A stretch of DNA of 64,000 nt from Cydia pomonella (GCF_033807575.1 NC_084716.1:2728001-2792000), one strand, 5' to 3'; shown: positions 30,492-42,144, counted from the first letter of the stretch. Made by a program: numbers and translations. The notes: a model not told the origin generated them from the letters alone.

Positions 30492-30785
30492 TTTTTTTTT
30501 AAGAGGGGAAATGCATTTCGCATACCACCCTGGCGCGGGGACGGGCCTGGGGTGGTTATGTGGGACTCCCATATAGGCTGATGAGACCCATGGTTTACCC
30601 ACTAAAACCCCTCTGTTGCCGCCTCAGTGCTATAGGGCGAGGTCCCAGGAACGCCGAAGTACTCTTCCGCAACCTCGCCAGCGGCCGTCCGGACTCGGAC
30701 TCGACTCGTGGGGGAATATATCCTCCCTCCACCTCAGTGGGAGTGCTCCCTTCCTATACTAACATCAACCCAATATTTTATTAGC
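30492..30785 (-). mobile_element. Antisense GC-rich retroposon
   Basis: Poly-T at 30492-30500 (a poly-A tail on the minus strand), then about 280 GC-rich bases with GGCGCGGGGACGGGCCTGG, CCTCTGTTGCCGCCTCAG and GGACTCGGACTCGACTCG. This resembles a class of lepidopteran retroposon ends. The 74-codon plus-strand frame is antisense to it and not a gene. Confidence 0.5.
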
Positions 30786-30985
30786 GGGCAGTCAAGACGC
30801 TGCTATTTTTTTAATAATAACTCATATTTTAGGGCTGTGCTTATTAGTTGCTCACAATTTGATCGCAATAGCTAACACGCTTTCAGCTCAGGTGTATAAG
30901 TCTAAGTCATATAAGGTACGTTACACACACATCAGACGCAGCTGCCGCAAACGCCTGTTTAATTGTTACACGCGTTACGCTGCTC

Positions 30986-31027
30986 GGCAGTGTAAATCCG
31001 CTATGTAATCAGCGGATATACACTGCC
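30986..31027. repeat. 17-bp hairpin
   Basis: GGCAGTGTAAATCCGCT and AGCGGATATACACTGCC pair with one mismatch around an 8-base loop. It probably marks the centre of a small foldback element; outer limits not found. Confidence 0.65.
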
Positions 31028-31285
31028 ACAGCACATTATTAGGCAGGTGCTATGCCTATGTGCACTGCAGTTATGAGTGGAATGGTGGTTTGGTAATAGA
31101 AACGTGGAAATTCGGTTAGTAAACGTTAGCTGAAATAACGTTAGACTAATGTTGTCTACTGTCTACGTCTATAGTCTATGTATATTTTTCGAAAGCCATC
31201 TTACCTTTCATCTCTCGCATTGAATGGTGATCCTTAGGACAGTTCTCTCAAGTTTGTTTTGGTTGGGATAGATATATACAGATAG

Positions 31286-31618
31286 ATAAATAAATATCCG
31301 GGGACATCTTACACAAACCACTTAACTTTTACTTAGTCCCTTAGTCGGACGCGACCCCCTTCATCCCTATATCTTACAACCTAGCCCAAAACTAAGCAAA
31401 GCTTGTACTATGGGTACTAGGCGACGATATTTATATACTTATATAGATAAATACATACATATAGATACATATAGATATATAGATATATACATAGAAAACA
31501 CCCATGACACAGGACGAAATATCTGTGTTCATCACGCTAATAAATGCCCTTACCGGGATTCGAACCCGGGACCATTGGCTTCATAGGCCGGGTCACTACC
31601 TACTGGGCCAGACCGATA
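31286..31618 (-). mobile_element. SINE-A copy, antisense
   Basis: Antisense head with GGGATTCGAACCCGGGACC (box B region intact) and TACTGGGCCAGACCG, body with TAGAAAACACCCATGAC and tail AAATAAATATCCGGGG. The middle carries an expanded (ATAGATACAT)n tract at 31441-31490, and about 50 extra bases near 31320-31375. Confidence 0.85.
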
Positions 31619-31739
31619 AAAAAATTGATCAATAGAGAAAATATGGTTTACCGTATTTTATTACTTAAATTATGCATTTCTAAATAAGCAAATTTGCTTG
31701 ACTTCTAAAAAATCTACAAACATTTTATATGACAGGTTT

Positions 31740-31955
31740 TCCACTTAAAAATAAAGGCAATAAAGAATAAGGGCAATAAAGAAAGGCAATAAATAATATA
31801 GTAAAAATAAAGAAGAATAAAGAATAATTGTTCCGTGGTTGTGTTGTGTACAATTATAATCGTGGTGTGGGTAGTGTATAAGATACTTATGTATGGGATA
31901 TTTTAAAATGTTGTTGCCTGCATTGTGTTGCCTATCAAAAAAAAAAAAAAAGAAA
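31740..31955. repeat. A-rich simple repeat
   Basis: Repeated GGCAATAAAGAA-like and AAAGAATAA words at 31745-31830, and a run of A at 31938-31952. Confidence 0.6.
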
Positions 31956-32155
31956 CTGTCATAGAGTCGTTCATTCTATGTGACAGGTACAGACAAGAGA
32001 CAAGACCCTATGGGGATTAGTGGTCTACTCAAGATTCCTTTGCTGAAAAGCGACTGGTAAATATCAAATAACCTTTGACCACAAACTATGTAGTTGATTT
32101 GTTTGTTAGACAGGGCAAACAAGTAGAGATAAATAATTGAAATTTAAATTAAAAA

Positions 32156-32639
32156 CATTGACATATATCTAAAGACGAGCCTTACGGGCAACCAAAATGG
32201 GCCAGTACAGTGGTGTCACGCAGACGAATTCGAGCCAATCGTGCACTCTAAAGTCACAACGCGATTGGTTGATGAGTTGGCATTACGCGTTCAACTGGTC
32301 GCAACTAGTTGCGTTAGACTCATTGTTCACGCGACTATATACGTGAACTTGTTTCTTGAACATTTGTATTTAATAGAAACAATTTATAATAAATTGACAA
32401 TATTTATTGTAGTTTTATTTGCTATATCTTGACATGTATAGAATTGTTTCTTATGATGATTGACATATTCGAATATATTTGAAAAGTAGAATCCGCGCTG
32501 GGTCGTAGCTTCTTCTAGCGGCGCTAATGCAAAAAGGTTGGATCGTAACACTCATGATTGGCTCGAATTCGTGAGTGACACCGCTGCACTAGCACCATTC
32601 TTAGTGCCCGTAAGGCTCGTCCTTAGATAGATGTCAATG
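32156..32639. mobile_element. CATTGACATATATCTAAGG MITE, copy 2 (long form)
   Basis: CATTGACATATATCTAAAG and its complement bound 484 bases, twice the length of the other copies. The extra ~240 bases at about 32330-32545 sit between the arms and are AT-rich, followed by a GCTTCTTCTAGCGGCGCTAA block, so either an insertion or a longer family member. The 63-codon frame is accidental. Confidence 0.8.
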
Positions 32640-32983
32640 ATTAAAGCCTACAAGTTTTACCAATATTTGTTACTTACTTTAAGTTATTGTTCATAAAAAC
32701 GCCATTAAAAAGATAAATAGTTCACAAAACTTATTACGTGAATTTTAATTTTGGATGTTCCGATATCTTTTTACTTTTTGATTTTTGTTTGGCTACGGCC
32801 TCAGTGTCCCTCTAACTAAGCTATCATATCATTTTCAGAAATTTTACATTAATTATGACAATACCATACTCTGTTTCTGCAAATGCCATGCACAACTGGC
32901 TTTGTCCTATCTTCGTTTATGAAAATGTCGTCGAAGTTTCGACAAAAATACGCTGAAATACTGTGTTTTTCCGTTGACCAACA

Positions 32984-33321
32984 TCATCTTCCTGGTGTTG
33001 TCCCGGCATTTTGCCACGGCTCATGGGAGCCTGGAGTCATGGGAGCCTGGAACTAATCCCAAGAATTAGGGTAGGCACTATTTACGAAAGCGACTGTCAT
33101 CTTACCTTCCAATCCCAGAGGGTAAACTAGGCCTTAATGGAATTAACCCGGTTTCCTCACGATGTTTTCCTTCACCGAAAAGTGGCTGGTAAATACTCGT
33201 ACCTAATGATATTTCGCACATAAGTTCCGAAAAACTCATTGGTACGAGCGGGGGTTTGAACCTGCGACCTCCGGACTGCAAGTCGCACGTTCTTACCGCT
33301 AGGCCACCAGTGCTTTTTTTG
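32984..33321 (-). mobile_element. SINE-B copy, complete, with 15-bp target duplication
   Basis: TTCCGTTGACCAACA lies at 32969-32983 and 33322-33336, a perfect duplication. Read on the minus strand: head with CACTGGTGGCCTAGCGGTAA (box A region) and GGTTCAAACCC (box B region), the body, then GGCTCCCATGAGCCGTGGC and the short tail. A local 14-base direct duplication (CATGGGAGCCTGGA) lies near 33030-33055. Two polymerase III boxes and full-length flanks make this the reference copy in the window. Confidence 0.9.
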
Positions 33322-33759
33322 TTCCGTTGACCAACACTTCAGCCAAAACATTTTAACTTCTATAAGTAGTTACTTTTTGCAACTTTCCCAATGCAGTAAA
33401 AGCAAAAACTACATTTTCAAATACCAACAGAACTCTAAAAACCTGGCAGACTCGTAACTTCCTAGCATTAAAGAGCCATTATTCGACAGCAAACAAAGCA
33501 GTATGCATTTTAAAGGCGTTTTAGATGCGCATAAAGCATTTATATCTCTTTGAATGTGTTTGAGATAAAATACTGTTTGTTTTTAGAGTTCCGTTCTTGG
33601 TTTATGACATAGTGTTTTAGTTACGGATCGAACTGACCCTCAATTTACAATATTAATCATTAAACAGTATAACTTTCTTTAAATTAAATAGGTAATCATT
33701 GGAATGATAATCTGCGAGATAATGATTGGAATGATAAGGTAATCTGCGTCAAATACATC
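33322..33759. other. Nothing recognised
   Basis: No supported gene or repeat. Confidence 0.4.
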
Positions 33760-34095
33760 TACCATTATTTAGGCCATATCTTTTGTTTCCTACTAATTTA
33801 TTTAGTTGCTTTTTATGTTTCTCCCTTTTTCAAATTTTTTGTGTATTTTCCCCATTCCTATTTGCGTAACGTATGTTTATCCTATAAATCATGTATGTAT
33901 TTATATCCTTTGTGTTTCTGGTACCTTGTTGTATATTTTGCTGCAATTGTCTCTTTCCACTCTCTCCTCTAACCTACTCAAAGGTTAACTGGAAGAGATC
34001 CCTTAAAGGGATAAGTTCGCCTTTGTAGTTCTTACTAATTGCATGTTAATTTTAATATGTATTTTTGTACAATAAAGAGTTTACTACTACAACTA
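33760..34095 (+). mobile_element. LINE 3' UTR and tail
   Basis: AAGGTTAACTGGAAGAGATCC, CCTTAAAGGGATAAGTTCGCC and TTGTACAATAAAGAGTTTACTACTAC match the known 3' end of a lepidopteran LINE, with the polyadenylation-like AATAAA and an ACT tail. The T-rich 200 bases before it are probably its UTR. The 60-codon frame there is not coding. Confidence 0.65.
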
Positions 34096-34783
34096 TTTAT
34101 TGATTCTGAGTGGAGACCACAAGTGCCATAGACGTAAGTTTTTCATTGATTCATTATTATAATATTTATTAGAATCCGTGTACTTTATAGCGTAGCGATA
34201 TATGTATTGTCACTGCCAACTCGGACGAGTAGTAGAACTTCTTCTACTTTACATATTGTACTTAATTACTTCGTTCATTCTATGATATTCAAGACTTTCG
34301 TGACTCGTGACACACATTCGGGGTGCGAGTTTGCGGTCAATCTCAAAACGTGTGGAGAGAAGTAACAAAATGTTTATTATCTTAAAATATTACCAAACAT
34401 ACATTTTCTAAGAGTTTAGAATGCTGAAAGTACCTAAAGATCGAATCGAATACACCAGGCCGCGATGGTTGCTTACAAGTTCACTGAAAAGTAAATTTAT
34501 TGTAAATTATTGAGGCTTAAAACGTGTAAGGTGCATTGCACAGAACAACAGATCCCACCAAATTTTATGTAAAGTGTTGCCAAGACTAACATGCGCTTAT
34601 AGCTTTCACACTAAAAAGTCATCAGATCTCTTATTACGAAGACTTTTACTCCATTAGTCCTAACCCTTTAACTCTATAAGTCCTAACTACCTATACAAGC
34701 TCTAACTCTATAAAGCCATCATCTTGGTTTAACAGAAAGCTTGGCCGTTTCACTGCTGTCACAAAAGTTGACCAAGAGCATAT
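34096..34783. other. Nothing recognised
   Basis: No supported gene or repeat. Confidence 0.4.
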
Positions 34784-34791
34784 CTAATGTC

Positions 34792-35154
34792 CAGGGCCCG
34801 TACATGTCATGCCGTTGACGGCAAAATGACGTCACGCTACATAGAGTATGATTTCAATTAGTATTTTCGCAATAATCAATCATTTCTCAGTCTCTTTAGT
34901 TAACTGGTATAGATTCTTGACAATCAGTACTGAAACGTCTAACTGACTTGCATCTTATTGTCACTCAACTAAATAATAAATTGTTATTTTATTAAATAAT
35001 ACATATTTTTGATTTTTAAGTGTATTTTACGTAACAAGTATTTATATTTTACGCGTCAATAGATTAGTTATCTAAATTTGTAGTGTTATAATAAATCTCC
35101 TTTATGTTATATTACGTCATTTTTGCGTCAACGGCATGAAATGTACGGGCCCTA
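34792..35154. mobile_element. hAT-type MITE, 363 bp
   Basis: CTAATGTC at 34784-34791 and 35155-35162 is a perfect 8-bp duplication. The element begins CAGGGCCCGTACATGTCATG and ends with the complement (CATGAAATGTACGGGCCCTA, last base G to A). Arms of about 40 bases run into ATGACGTCACG and ACGTCATTTT. An 8-bp duplication with CAGGG ends is the hAT signature. Non-coding. Confidence 0.9.
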
Positions 35155-35180
35155 CTAATGTCACAGCAACGAAACGAACG

Positions 35181-35398
35181 AAAACGTGCAAGTTATGGAA
35201 TGAGTTACTCGTAACTTCTGAGATGTTGCCCTTGCGGTATGACATGGGGCTTTTCCACGAGCTGGTATTCAGGGTTCTCAAAGGTTAGCAACGTATTAAG
35301 TGGCTCCTCCGATGTTGCTTATGTCTCTGAGCGGCGATGATTGCTTCCCATCAGGCGGCTCGTCTGCTCGTTGGCTGCTCATTACATAAAAAAATGTA
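35181..35398 (+). pseudogene. LINE C-terminus and tail
   Basis: 35181-35288 encodes CKLWNELLVTSEMLPLRYDM, then GLFHELVFRVLKG and a stop. This is the LWNELP...F-x-x-x-x-V-x-x-x-LKG ending of CR1/Jockey-type LINEs. The UTR contains GATTGCTTCCCATCAGGCGG and CTCGTCTGCTCGTTGGC before an A-rich tail. Only the last 36 codons remain. Confidence 0.75.
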
Positions 35399-35414
35399 CC
35401 TTCAACTTCAAAAA

Positions 35415-35480
35415 AACTTCAAAAATAATTTATTCAAGTAGGCTTAATAATAAGCACTTTTGACAAGTCATACAAATATA
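35415..35480 (-). mobile_element. LINE 3' tail, antisense
   Basis: AATAATTTATTCAAGTAGGC and TAATAAGCACTTTTGACAAGT read on the minus strand as a LINE 3' end of the same type as 49.2 kb. It lies tail-to-tail with the preceding LINE. Confidence 0.6.
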
Positions 35481-36251
35481 AGTACAATTATAATCATTAA
35501 TTAAACAAAAAATAATAATAAATAAATAAAAAACAATGAAATTGGTACCTATTATTACGGAACCCGTGGATGAAATATGTTTTTACGTGCTTTTCAGATA
35601 TTTAGTTTGTTTTATAGGTATGCAAGAAAGTCCTAAAGTCCGGTACCTATACAGCTACTTAATCGCGACCAACATGGTTTATGTCTGGAGAGATCACTTA
35701 GCTTGTGAACATACGATTTGTTATAGCATCAAGCAATGCTTCAATTTTGATTAATTTCGTCTTTTTACCTGTGATGGAGTGAGAAAGGCAACGATACTTA
35801 GGATTGGCGGTTTTTTGCACCATGAAAATGTACAGTTTTGAGATATTCTATTTTAAAGTTTGAAAGTTTAAAAGACCAAGTTTTAGTGCGAAGTTATGGA
35901 GAAAAGGTTTTTTTTTTAAATATTCTATACACATCATACTCCGAAACAAAAATATTTAATCTCTCATATTCTATTAACTTAAACACGTAAGGCATCGAGA
36001 CGAGAAATAAAAATTAAATATTTAACGGTTAACTTATATGCGTGCATAAACTGTAGGGGGCAGCACAGGAGACGTCAGACTTTTGGAGCGTGGTGTGAAT
36101 GACTGAATGTGAAGTTTATGCTTCCAATGTGGGCTACAGGATGAAAGAAAACGTACAAGAACGGTAGATGGCAGCACTTGTTTAGCGTGAAGTGTCAATG
36201 TCTCAGATCATTATAGTATCTATGGTCAATGTTCATGTTTATGTTTCCGAT
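35481..36251. other. No gene; faint repeat words
   Basis: A 72-codon frame at 35536 has no recognisable content. GGGGGCAGCACAGGAGACGTC and GGTAGATGGCAGCAC near 36056-36180 look like pieces of a degenerate repeat. Confidence 0.4.
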
Positions 36252-36440
36252 TCAGACCATAAGATGGTAGACCCTCCAACGCGCACGGTCCCTAATATTG
36301 CCTTTGCATATTTCGACACTCACAGTGCCAATACCTCTCTTGTGGAAGTAGTTTAAGGACGTACCCTGGTTTACACCCCCGTATGTTCCCATGTATATTA
36401 CGAGCGCCATTGTTATGCTTTCATAAAGCGTACGCACTTA
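36252..36440 (-). mobile_element. LINE 3' region fragment
   Basis: ACCATAAGATGGTAGACCCTCC precedes a diverged ACAGTGCCAATACCTCTCTT and GTAGTTTAAGGACGTACC, the block that also begins the LINE tails at 36784 and 48505. No open frame of note. Confidence 0.5.
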
Positions 36441-36756
36441 GCTTTTACGGCGACACTAAAATCATTGTCGCCGTACTTTGTCACTTTCACGTGTAAATAA
36501 CATAGCAATATGCTAACACTACCGTTGACTAGAGAATGTAGTAGGGAAATTTACCAGGTTATAAGTAGGTAATAGAACCATGTCATAATGACTTCTACGA
36601 CAGTGCTTATTGAGTGATGCATGTCATGTATAGAGTAGTTTAAAGCGACGAGGATTCAAATTGGTTGACTGTACCTAAGCATTGGCAAAGCAAGAATGCT
36701 ACGTACGAAAAATTTCCTACATCGCCAATTTCTACCCGCCACTTCCTATAGCACGC

Positions 36757-36783
36757 GCATTATATATATATATATATATATAT
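36757..36783. repeat. (TA)n microsatellite
   Basis: About 12 TA units directly before a minus-strand LINE tail; it occupies the place of the usual poly-A tail. Confidence 0.9.
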
Positions 36784-37138
36784 TTATACTACGTCGGTGG
36801 CAAACAAGCATACGGCCCGCCTGATGGTAAGCAGTCTCCATAGCCTATGTACGGCTGCAACTCCAGAGGAGTTACATGCACGTTGCCGACCCTAAACCCG
36901 CCCACCCCTCGTTGAGCTCTGGCAACTTTACTCACCGGCAGGAACACAACACTATGAGTAGGGTCTAGTGTTATTTGGCTGCTGTTTTCTGTAAGGTGGA
37001 GGTACTTCCCCAGTTGGGCTCTGCTCTAGAACTGGAATGGCATCCACTGGCCGTGCCCTACCACACAAAGCGAGATGACATTCACAATGCCCATACCTCT
37101 CTTTTGGACGTAGTTTAAGGACGTACCCGGGTCCACCC
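36784..37138 (-). mobile_element. LINE 3' tail, antisense
   Basis: Read on the minus strand: block with GTAGTTTAAGG complement, CTAGAGCAGAGCCCAACTGG, CAGGAACACAA complement, CAACGAGGGG, ACTCCAGAGG and GCCACCGACGTAGTATAAA at the end. Same family as 40905, 48505, 52240 and 61710. The 70-codon minus-strand frame is not a recognised protein. Confidence 0.75.
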
Positions 37139-37254
37139 GTATATTGCTATTCCACCGATGATGCCGGCAATTCCAATGTGCGAGCGGGACAGCAATATAA
37201 TTGTTCGAGTGCGATAGAGATAGGAAATGACGGGTCAATGTACGAAATTCTTCG

Positions 37255-37327
37255 TATGAACCCGGGTAGGTATGTCCTTAAACTACGTCCAAAACAGAGG
37301 TATGGGCACTGTGAATGTCATCTCGCT
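37255..37327 (+). mobile_element. Inverted partial copy of the same LINE tail
   Basis: ACCCGGGTAGGTATGTCC to GGTATGGGCACTGTGAATG repeats, in the opposite direction, the end of the copy at 36784-37138 only about 120 bases away, forming imperfect 65-base inverted arms. Confidence 0.7.
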
Positions 37328-37330
37328 TCT

Positions 37331-37405
37331 AGATGCTAGATGTCGACTACGAAAATAATAAGCGTTTGGTACCAAAACTGATGTATGGAGTGGGCACTAT
37401 ATGTT
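37331..37405. repeat. Fragment of a common lepidopteran repeat
   Basis: GCTAGATGTCGACTACGAAA and ATAATAAGCGTTTGGTACC recur in related form at 42555-42582. No ends visible. Confidence 0.45.
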
Positions 37406-39387
37406 TAATTCTTATTTCTCTATTTCGAGCATTTCTAATAATCTCAATTATCGACACAAATATTTATATTAACCCTTCTCGTGCCCACGAACGTAGTTAA
37501 TGTATTGTAATATATTCATGCTACGGTTAAACCATTAAGTCCGAATGGCCGATGCATCATAATTTCATATTTACCAATTATTTCACGTAGGACGAAATTC
37601 ACGCCTACACTGGCATAGCTTAAATAGTTAAGATGGTTTATTCGGTTTAATTAAAATATGTTCTTTGCTCGATTTGTTCTTATACGAGTACATAGGCCCC
37701 GATTTCCCGTTTGTATAGCGAGGTGTACAAAAAATAATTTTGTCACAGATATATACATTACTTAAGTTTAAATTTACTAATCTTAAATAAATAAATTTTC
37801 ATTTTTCCTAATAAATAGTGAACAGTAAAGAGAGATACCTATCTAGATTGATTGCCTTCTCTTTATTGGTAGACCTAAGTAAAAGCTACAACTTAAAAAA
37901 ACAATTGATTAAAGATAGATACTGACAACAGGCGGTCTTATCGCTAAAGCGCGTTTCTCTTCTAGATAACTTTAGGTTTGTACACATAATTACTGTAAAT
38001 AAATATACACATGTAAGAAAATACAAATATACATATATTTAAATTGTTTCCTGCTCCAAATTCCTTGTCCATACTTTCACCTTATTGTCTATGCTACCAG
38101 ATTTCCATTGAGATCAACTTTAGAATTATGTGTAAGAAACTTTTAGACTTCATAATCCAAAACCAAATTGACAAGCATAAATAAGAATGGAATGCCTTTA
38201 TAAGTTCCTCTATGCTGATGGTCTGCTCCTACTTACCATTTTTTTATGATCTAAATATTTGAGGAGTGTGGTCAATTTGTATTTTTGCAAATCCCATTTT
38301 TGAAGTAAATATTTAGGATTATCCCTAGGGAATTGGCGCATTCCTTTTTGCAGAATTTACGTGCATAAGACAGACTCCATCAACATTTTAAAAAGTTTTC
38401 GGAAGAACTTTTAAAAGTTAAAATATTTCTGAAACTTGAATCTTCAGAACTGACTATTTTTAATGTCATTCTATATATAATCATGGTATATATGTTAAAG
38501 TAAAAACATCAGCTACTATAGGTTATTTCCAAGTATCGGTATCGCTAATAAATGGATCAAAATTCTTTACGTTGTCTTGTTTTTCGTCCCCAAAAAATGT
38601 GACGGAGAAATTTAGTTTTTATTTTTTCTCAAGAGAATTATAATCTACAGCTAGAAAGAAATGCAATAGCACTTACCTTTTTTTATTTATCTAATAAAAG
38701 ACAAAAATAGAAGCGTGACAGAGTGGTCAGAAAAAAAACTAAAATAATGTTGACCAAATTAGTGCTTTAGCTGTTTTTATCTATACGACTAGGGTAACGG
38801 CAAGATGTTAAATATGAACCAAAGGCTTTTATGATCAAATTTATTGCCACCATCTTGTGCTATCGTGCTGCAGTTTAATTAAAAATTGATGAAAGATTGT
38901 GTGACCTGGAATATAAGGTCGAAGGAAATATCGCAGTTTTGTATTTTGACCTTATTATTACAATTCATTGCCAGCCAGGCGTATTCTCTATTCATTGGCT
39001 TGAGATCTATTCGCTACAAAGCGAAAAAAAAAAACTAACGTTATCGGCTAAAAGGGTATGCATTTACCGTTTGTTTATCTATTTTTTTTTTTGAAGATGG
39101 TGGGATAGATAAAATATGCAGAAACTTTTTTATTTAAGACTGTGGGTAACAGTTGTAATAACGTTAGGATCTGATGATGGGATACTTACTGGAGAAATCG
39201 AGGGAAAACTGGAGTAACTTTTAAATATTATAGGTACTTCTCATACAACAAAGACATGAGGTGTATAATATAGCTCCAGCTTATAAAATAAACGAAATAG
39301 ACCAAAAATAAGTTTTGTATGAAAAACTCGAATTCGCTGAAGCTACATAAACTAAATACAGGCATAGATATACCTTATCCTATAGTA
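37406..39387. other. Nothing recognised, AT-rich
   Basis: Nearly 2 kb without a plausible coding frame or repeat signature; the longest frame (38897-39094) ends in low-complexity Phe. Confidence 0.5.
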
Positions 39388-39428
39388 AGTACAAAGTTTC
39401 AGAGCAATCTAGCTAGTCGTTTTAAAAG
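39388..39428. repeat. Fragment of the foldback repeat at 50.6 kb
   Basis: GTTTCAGAGCAATCTAGCTAGTCGTTTTAAAA is shared with 50688-50715; only this piece could be matched with confidence. Confidence 0.55.
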
Positions 39429-39874
39429 GAAAACATAAATACGTTTGTTCGGAGAACAGGAGGACTTTTAAGAATTATTTTTCTGTTTTTGTCCATGACC
39501 TTAATACATAGCGATTGAATATAACGACAATGTGCTATAAAAACGATAATATACTTGGAAATGGTCTTCCGGTAGCTAGATTCCCAGCGGGAGAGCAATT
39601 TTCTCTTGAGACTAGTTACTAGCCCCTGCCCGCAACTTTGTCCGTATTTAACGTTTTCCTCGCCATTAACCTGATATAATGTCAGTACGTTTCGTACCCC
39701 ATACGCCACGACTTCGTATCAAGTCGTGGTTTTGGTCAGGTTTGTACGTGGCGTTGATGACACTTTATTAATTCATTGACGTGGCGGCGAAAAGGTTAAA
39801 TCGTGCTAATAAACTTTCCCTATCCCTTAGTTATCTTGTACTTTCAGTTAGAAATGGAGTTATTCATAACATTA
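39429..39874. other. Nothing recognised
   Basis: A 95-codon minus-strand frame at 39422-39709 has no recognisable content. Confidence 0.4.
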
Positions 39875-40130
39875 ATTACCCTATCAATCAATCAATTTAT
39901 TTATTACAGACAACATAAAGGTCCACATATTGTTAGTTTTGAACTTAATCTGCATGTTAGTTTACTAAAACTTAAAATGCTTTTGCCACTCCCGCGCACC
40001 CTGTCAAGCAGCGAGGCGGTTTTCTTGCGCCAGGCGGCATCGAAGCCGTGCAGCGCGCGCCTGGAACCATGGAAGACGTGCTAAGTCTCCACAGCATCCT
40101 AAACGCATGATTGTATTAGATGCGCAGGAC
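39875..40130 (-). pseudogene. LINE C-terminal fragment, frameshifted
   Basis: The minus strand reads YNHAFRMLWRLSTSSM in one frame and LHGFDAAWRKKTASLLDRVR, GSGKSIL and a Leu/Ser-rich end in another, with the stop at 39904-39906. These are the N-x-A-F-R-x-L-x-x-L and R-K-x-x-S-L-x-x-R-V-R motifs of LINE polyprotein ends. One frameshift (around 40060-40080) and an internal stop show it is dead. The AATAAATAAATTGATTGATTG-like tail lies at 39877-39905. Confidence 0.75.
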
Positions 40131-40904
40131 GTTGAGTATATCTAAACCCACAGATTTGACGTGTACAGTCATGTACAGTAAGCCTTGAAAACTGATTAAG
40201 GGTATATTCGACTTAAAAAGTAGCTATCTTATGTTTTATTTCAGACATAGAGCAACAAGTAAGCTTAGAGTGCACACTCCCTACATAAACAAATAAAAAA
40301 AAAACATTTATAATAAGATTCACGATTTTTTTTTTTGTAATAAGATGTAAGTTTGATAAGTATCATGTTTTAAGCGTGTTTTAAACTTATTAATAATATG
40401 GTTTACCATACAACTTATTATTTAATAAGTAAGAATAACAAATAAGCGGTTTTGACTTATTTACAATATTACTGGCGGTAGTTACTGTAACTGTTCCAAA
40501 TTTTAGCTGTCCGTCAAACGGTCTTTGAGAAAACCAAAGTGATTCCATAAGTGTTTCGTGAACAAGTTTTGTACGGAACACTAAAAATGATATATGGAGT
40601 GACTCTGAGCTTAATTATTTATCTATATTTCAGGTTATAAATTATCTGTGTGCCAATATTCATCGTACGAGTATAATGATTGAAAATGAAGGTTGGCAAA
40701 AAATACCTCAAAATTCGCCTTCAGTACATAACTTCGCCTTAAATAGCTGGTGTTTGTTATCGCTTGTATTTCCCCACACTTCATATAGCTAGTATGAATA
40801 TAGTGTATACATCATAAAAGTTAATGCGCCTATACGTGCCTAATTATTACCCTCTTGGCGTCGACGCGGCGATTTCAGCGTTAACCGATGTGCTCACTAA
40901 TCTT
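40131..40904. other. Nothing firmly recognised
   Basis: No supported gene. AAAATGATATATGGAGTGACTC near 40586 resembles part of the repeat at 37331. Confidence 0.4.
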
Positions 40905-41170
40905 TCAAAGCGGACCCGAGAGGCTCTCGTCCACAGTACACAGGAAAAAAACAGTATTGATACTATAACTACTATTTAAAACGGGATATACCCTACTCAT
41001 AGTGTTGTGTTCCTGCCGGTGAGTAAGGTTGCCAGAGCTCAACGAGGGGGGTGGGGTTAGGGTCGGCAACGCGCATGTAACTCCTCTGGAGTTGCAGGTG
41101 TACATAGGCTACGGAGACTGCTTACCATCAGGCAGGCCGTATGCTTGTTTGCCACCGACGTAGTATAAAA
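40905..41170 (+). mobile_element. LINE 3' tail
   Basis: GTGTTCCTGCCGGTGAGTAAG, GTTAGGGTCGGCAACGCGC, GGAGTTGCAGGTGTACATAG and TTGCCACCGACGTAGTATAAAAA in order, ending in poly-A. 5'-truncated copy of the family also at 36784, 48505, 52240 and 61710. Minus-strand frames here are shadows. Confidence 0.75.
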
Positions 41171-41460
41171 AAAAAAATTACCTGTTTTGTTTTTTAGTTT
41201 CCGACTTATCCCGTGAAGATGGAATTTGTTGTTGGCGCATGCATTGCATGTTGCCTTCAAGAACACATACCTACTAAATACTCCGTAAATTACCTACCAT
41301 GTTAGATTTATATAACGCTGGATAGTTATGGAAATTATATCATGATGAATTATTATGGATCCATGTATTTAAAATGATTAATAGACATTAATCAATAATT
41401 AATAAAATTAAGCAAATCCGATTTCACCCCTTGAATTCATGTAAAAAGTTTTAATGTATA
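41171..41460. other. Nothing recognised
   Basis: AT-rich gap. Confidence 0.4.
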
Positions 41461-41895
41461 AGAATTTTCAATAATATTCCCGCATCTATTAAGACACTTC
41501 CAGATGCAGAGTTTAAGAATAAGTTCAAAACCATATTATCTAACGCATGCTTCTACGAGGTTGACGAATATTTTAGTTATAAATTTTAGTAATTACCCAT
41601 AATATTTTATATCCATATCTTAGACCCTTGGACATTTAACAATTGTAATTTTGGAATTAATGTAATAATAATATGTTATACGTTATACTATTAGCAGAAT
41701 ATACTTAGTAAGCACTTAAGATATTGCATGCACGCAGTTAGTGTCCACATGCATGGCTTTGTCATGTCATGGGAAAACCATTTTCACATGCCATATGGCA
41801 GAACATATTAGGGGTCAACAATGTAAATATTTATAACATCTACTGTACAGTGTACTGTACCATATGTTCTTGTGAATAAACTTTCATTCATTCAA
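41461..41895 (+). pseudogene. LINE C-terminus, UTR and ATTC tail
   Basis: 41461-41589 encodes RIFNNIPASIKTLPDAEFKN, KFKTILSNACFYEVDEYF and a stop: the N-x-I/L-P...F-K-x-K-x-K...F-Y-x-V-x-E-x-F ending of Jockey-type LINEs. The ~290-base UTR ends with CTTGTGAATAAACTTTCATTCATTC, giving a polyadenylation signal and a short tandem tail. Only 43 codons remain, but without a visible break. Confidence 0.75.
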
Positions 41896-42144
41896 TGAGT
41901 TAAACACTCTACTTTTCATATTATTAAATAAAACACGTATATTTTACATACTAAAAGTTGTAGTATATTTTGAGGTAAACTTCAAACTTCACACCTACTA
42001 CTACATTAATGAATCAATAGTTTTACGCAACAGTATAACATTGAGGAACTTAAAAAGGGCACTGGTCTAATCATTAGTATGCATATACTCCAACATGTAC
42101 TGATCCTTTATGAATAAATAAATATTGGACACTCTTACACAGAC
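41896..42144. other. Nothing recognised
   Basis: AT-rich gap. Confidence 0.4.

Noticed and set aside
33250..33318. tRNA gene-like sequence (minus strand)
   Set aside because: Box A and B are present, but the sequence is the head of SINE-B with a target duplication around the whole 338-bp element. The same holds for SINE-A heads at 4412, 21211, 31560 and 54353.
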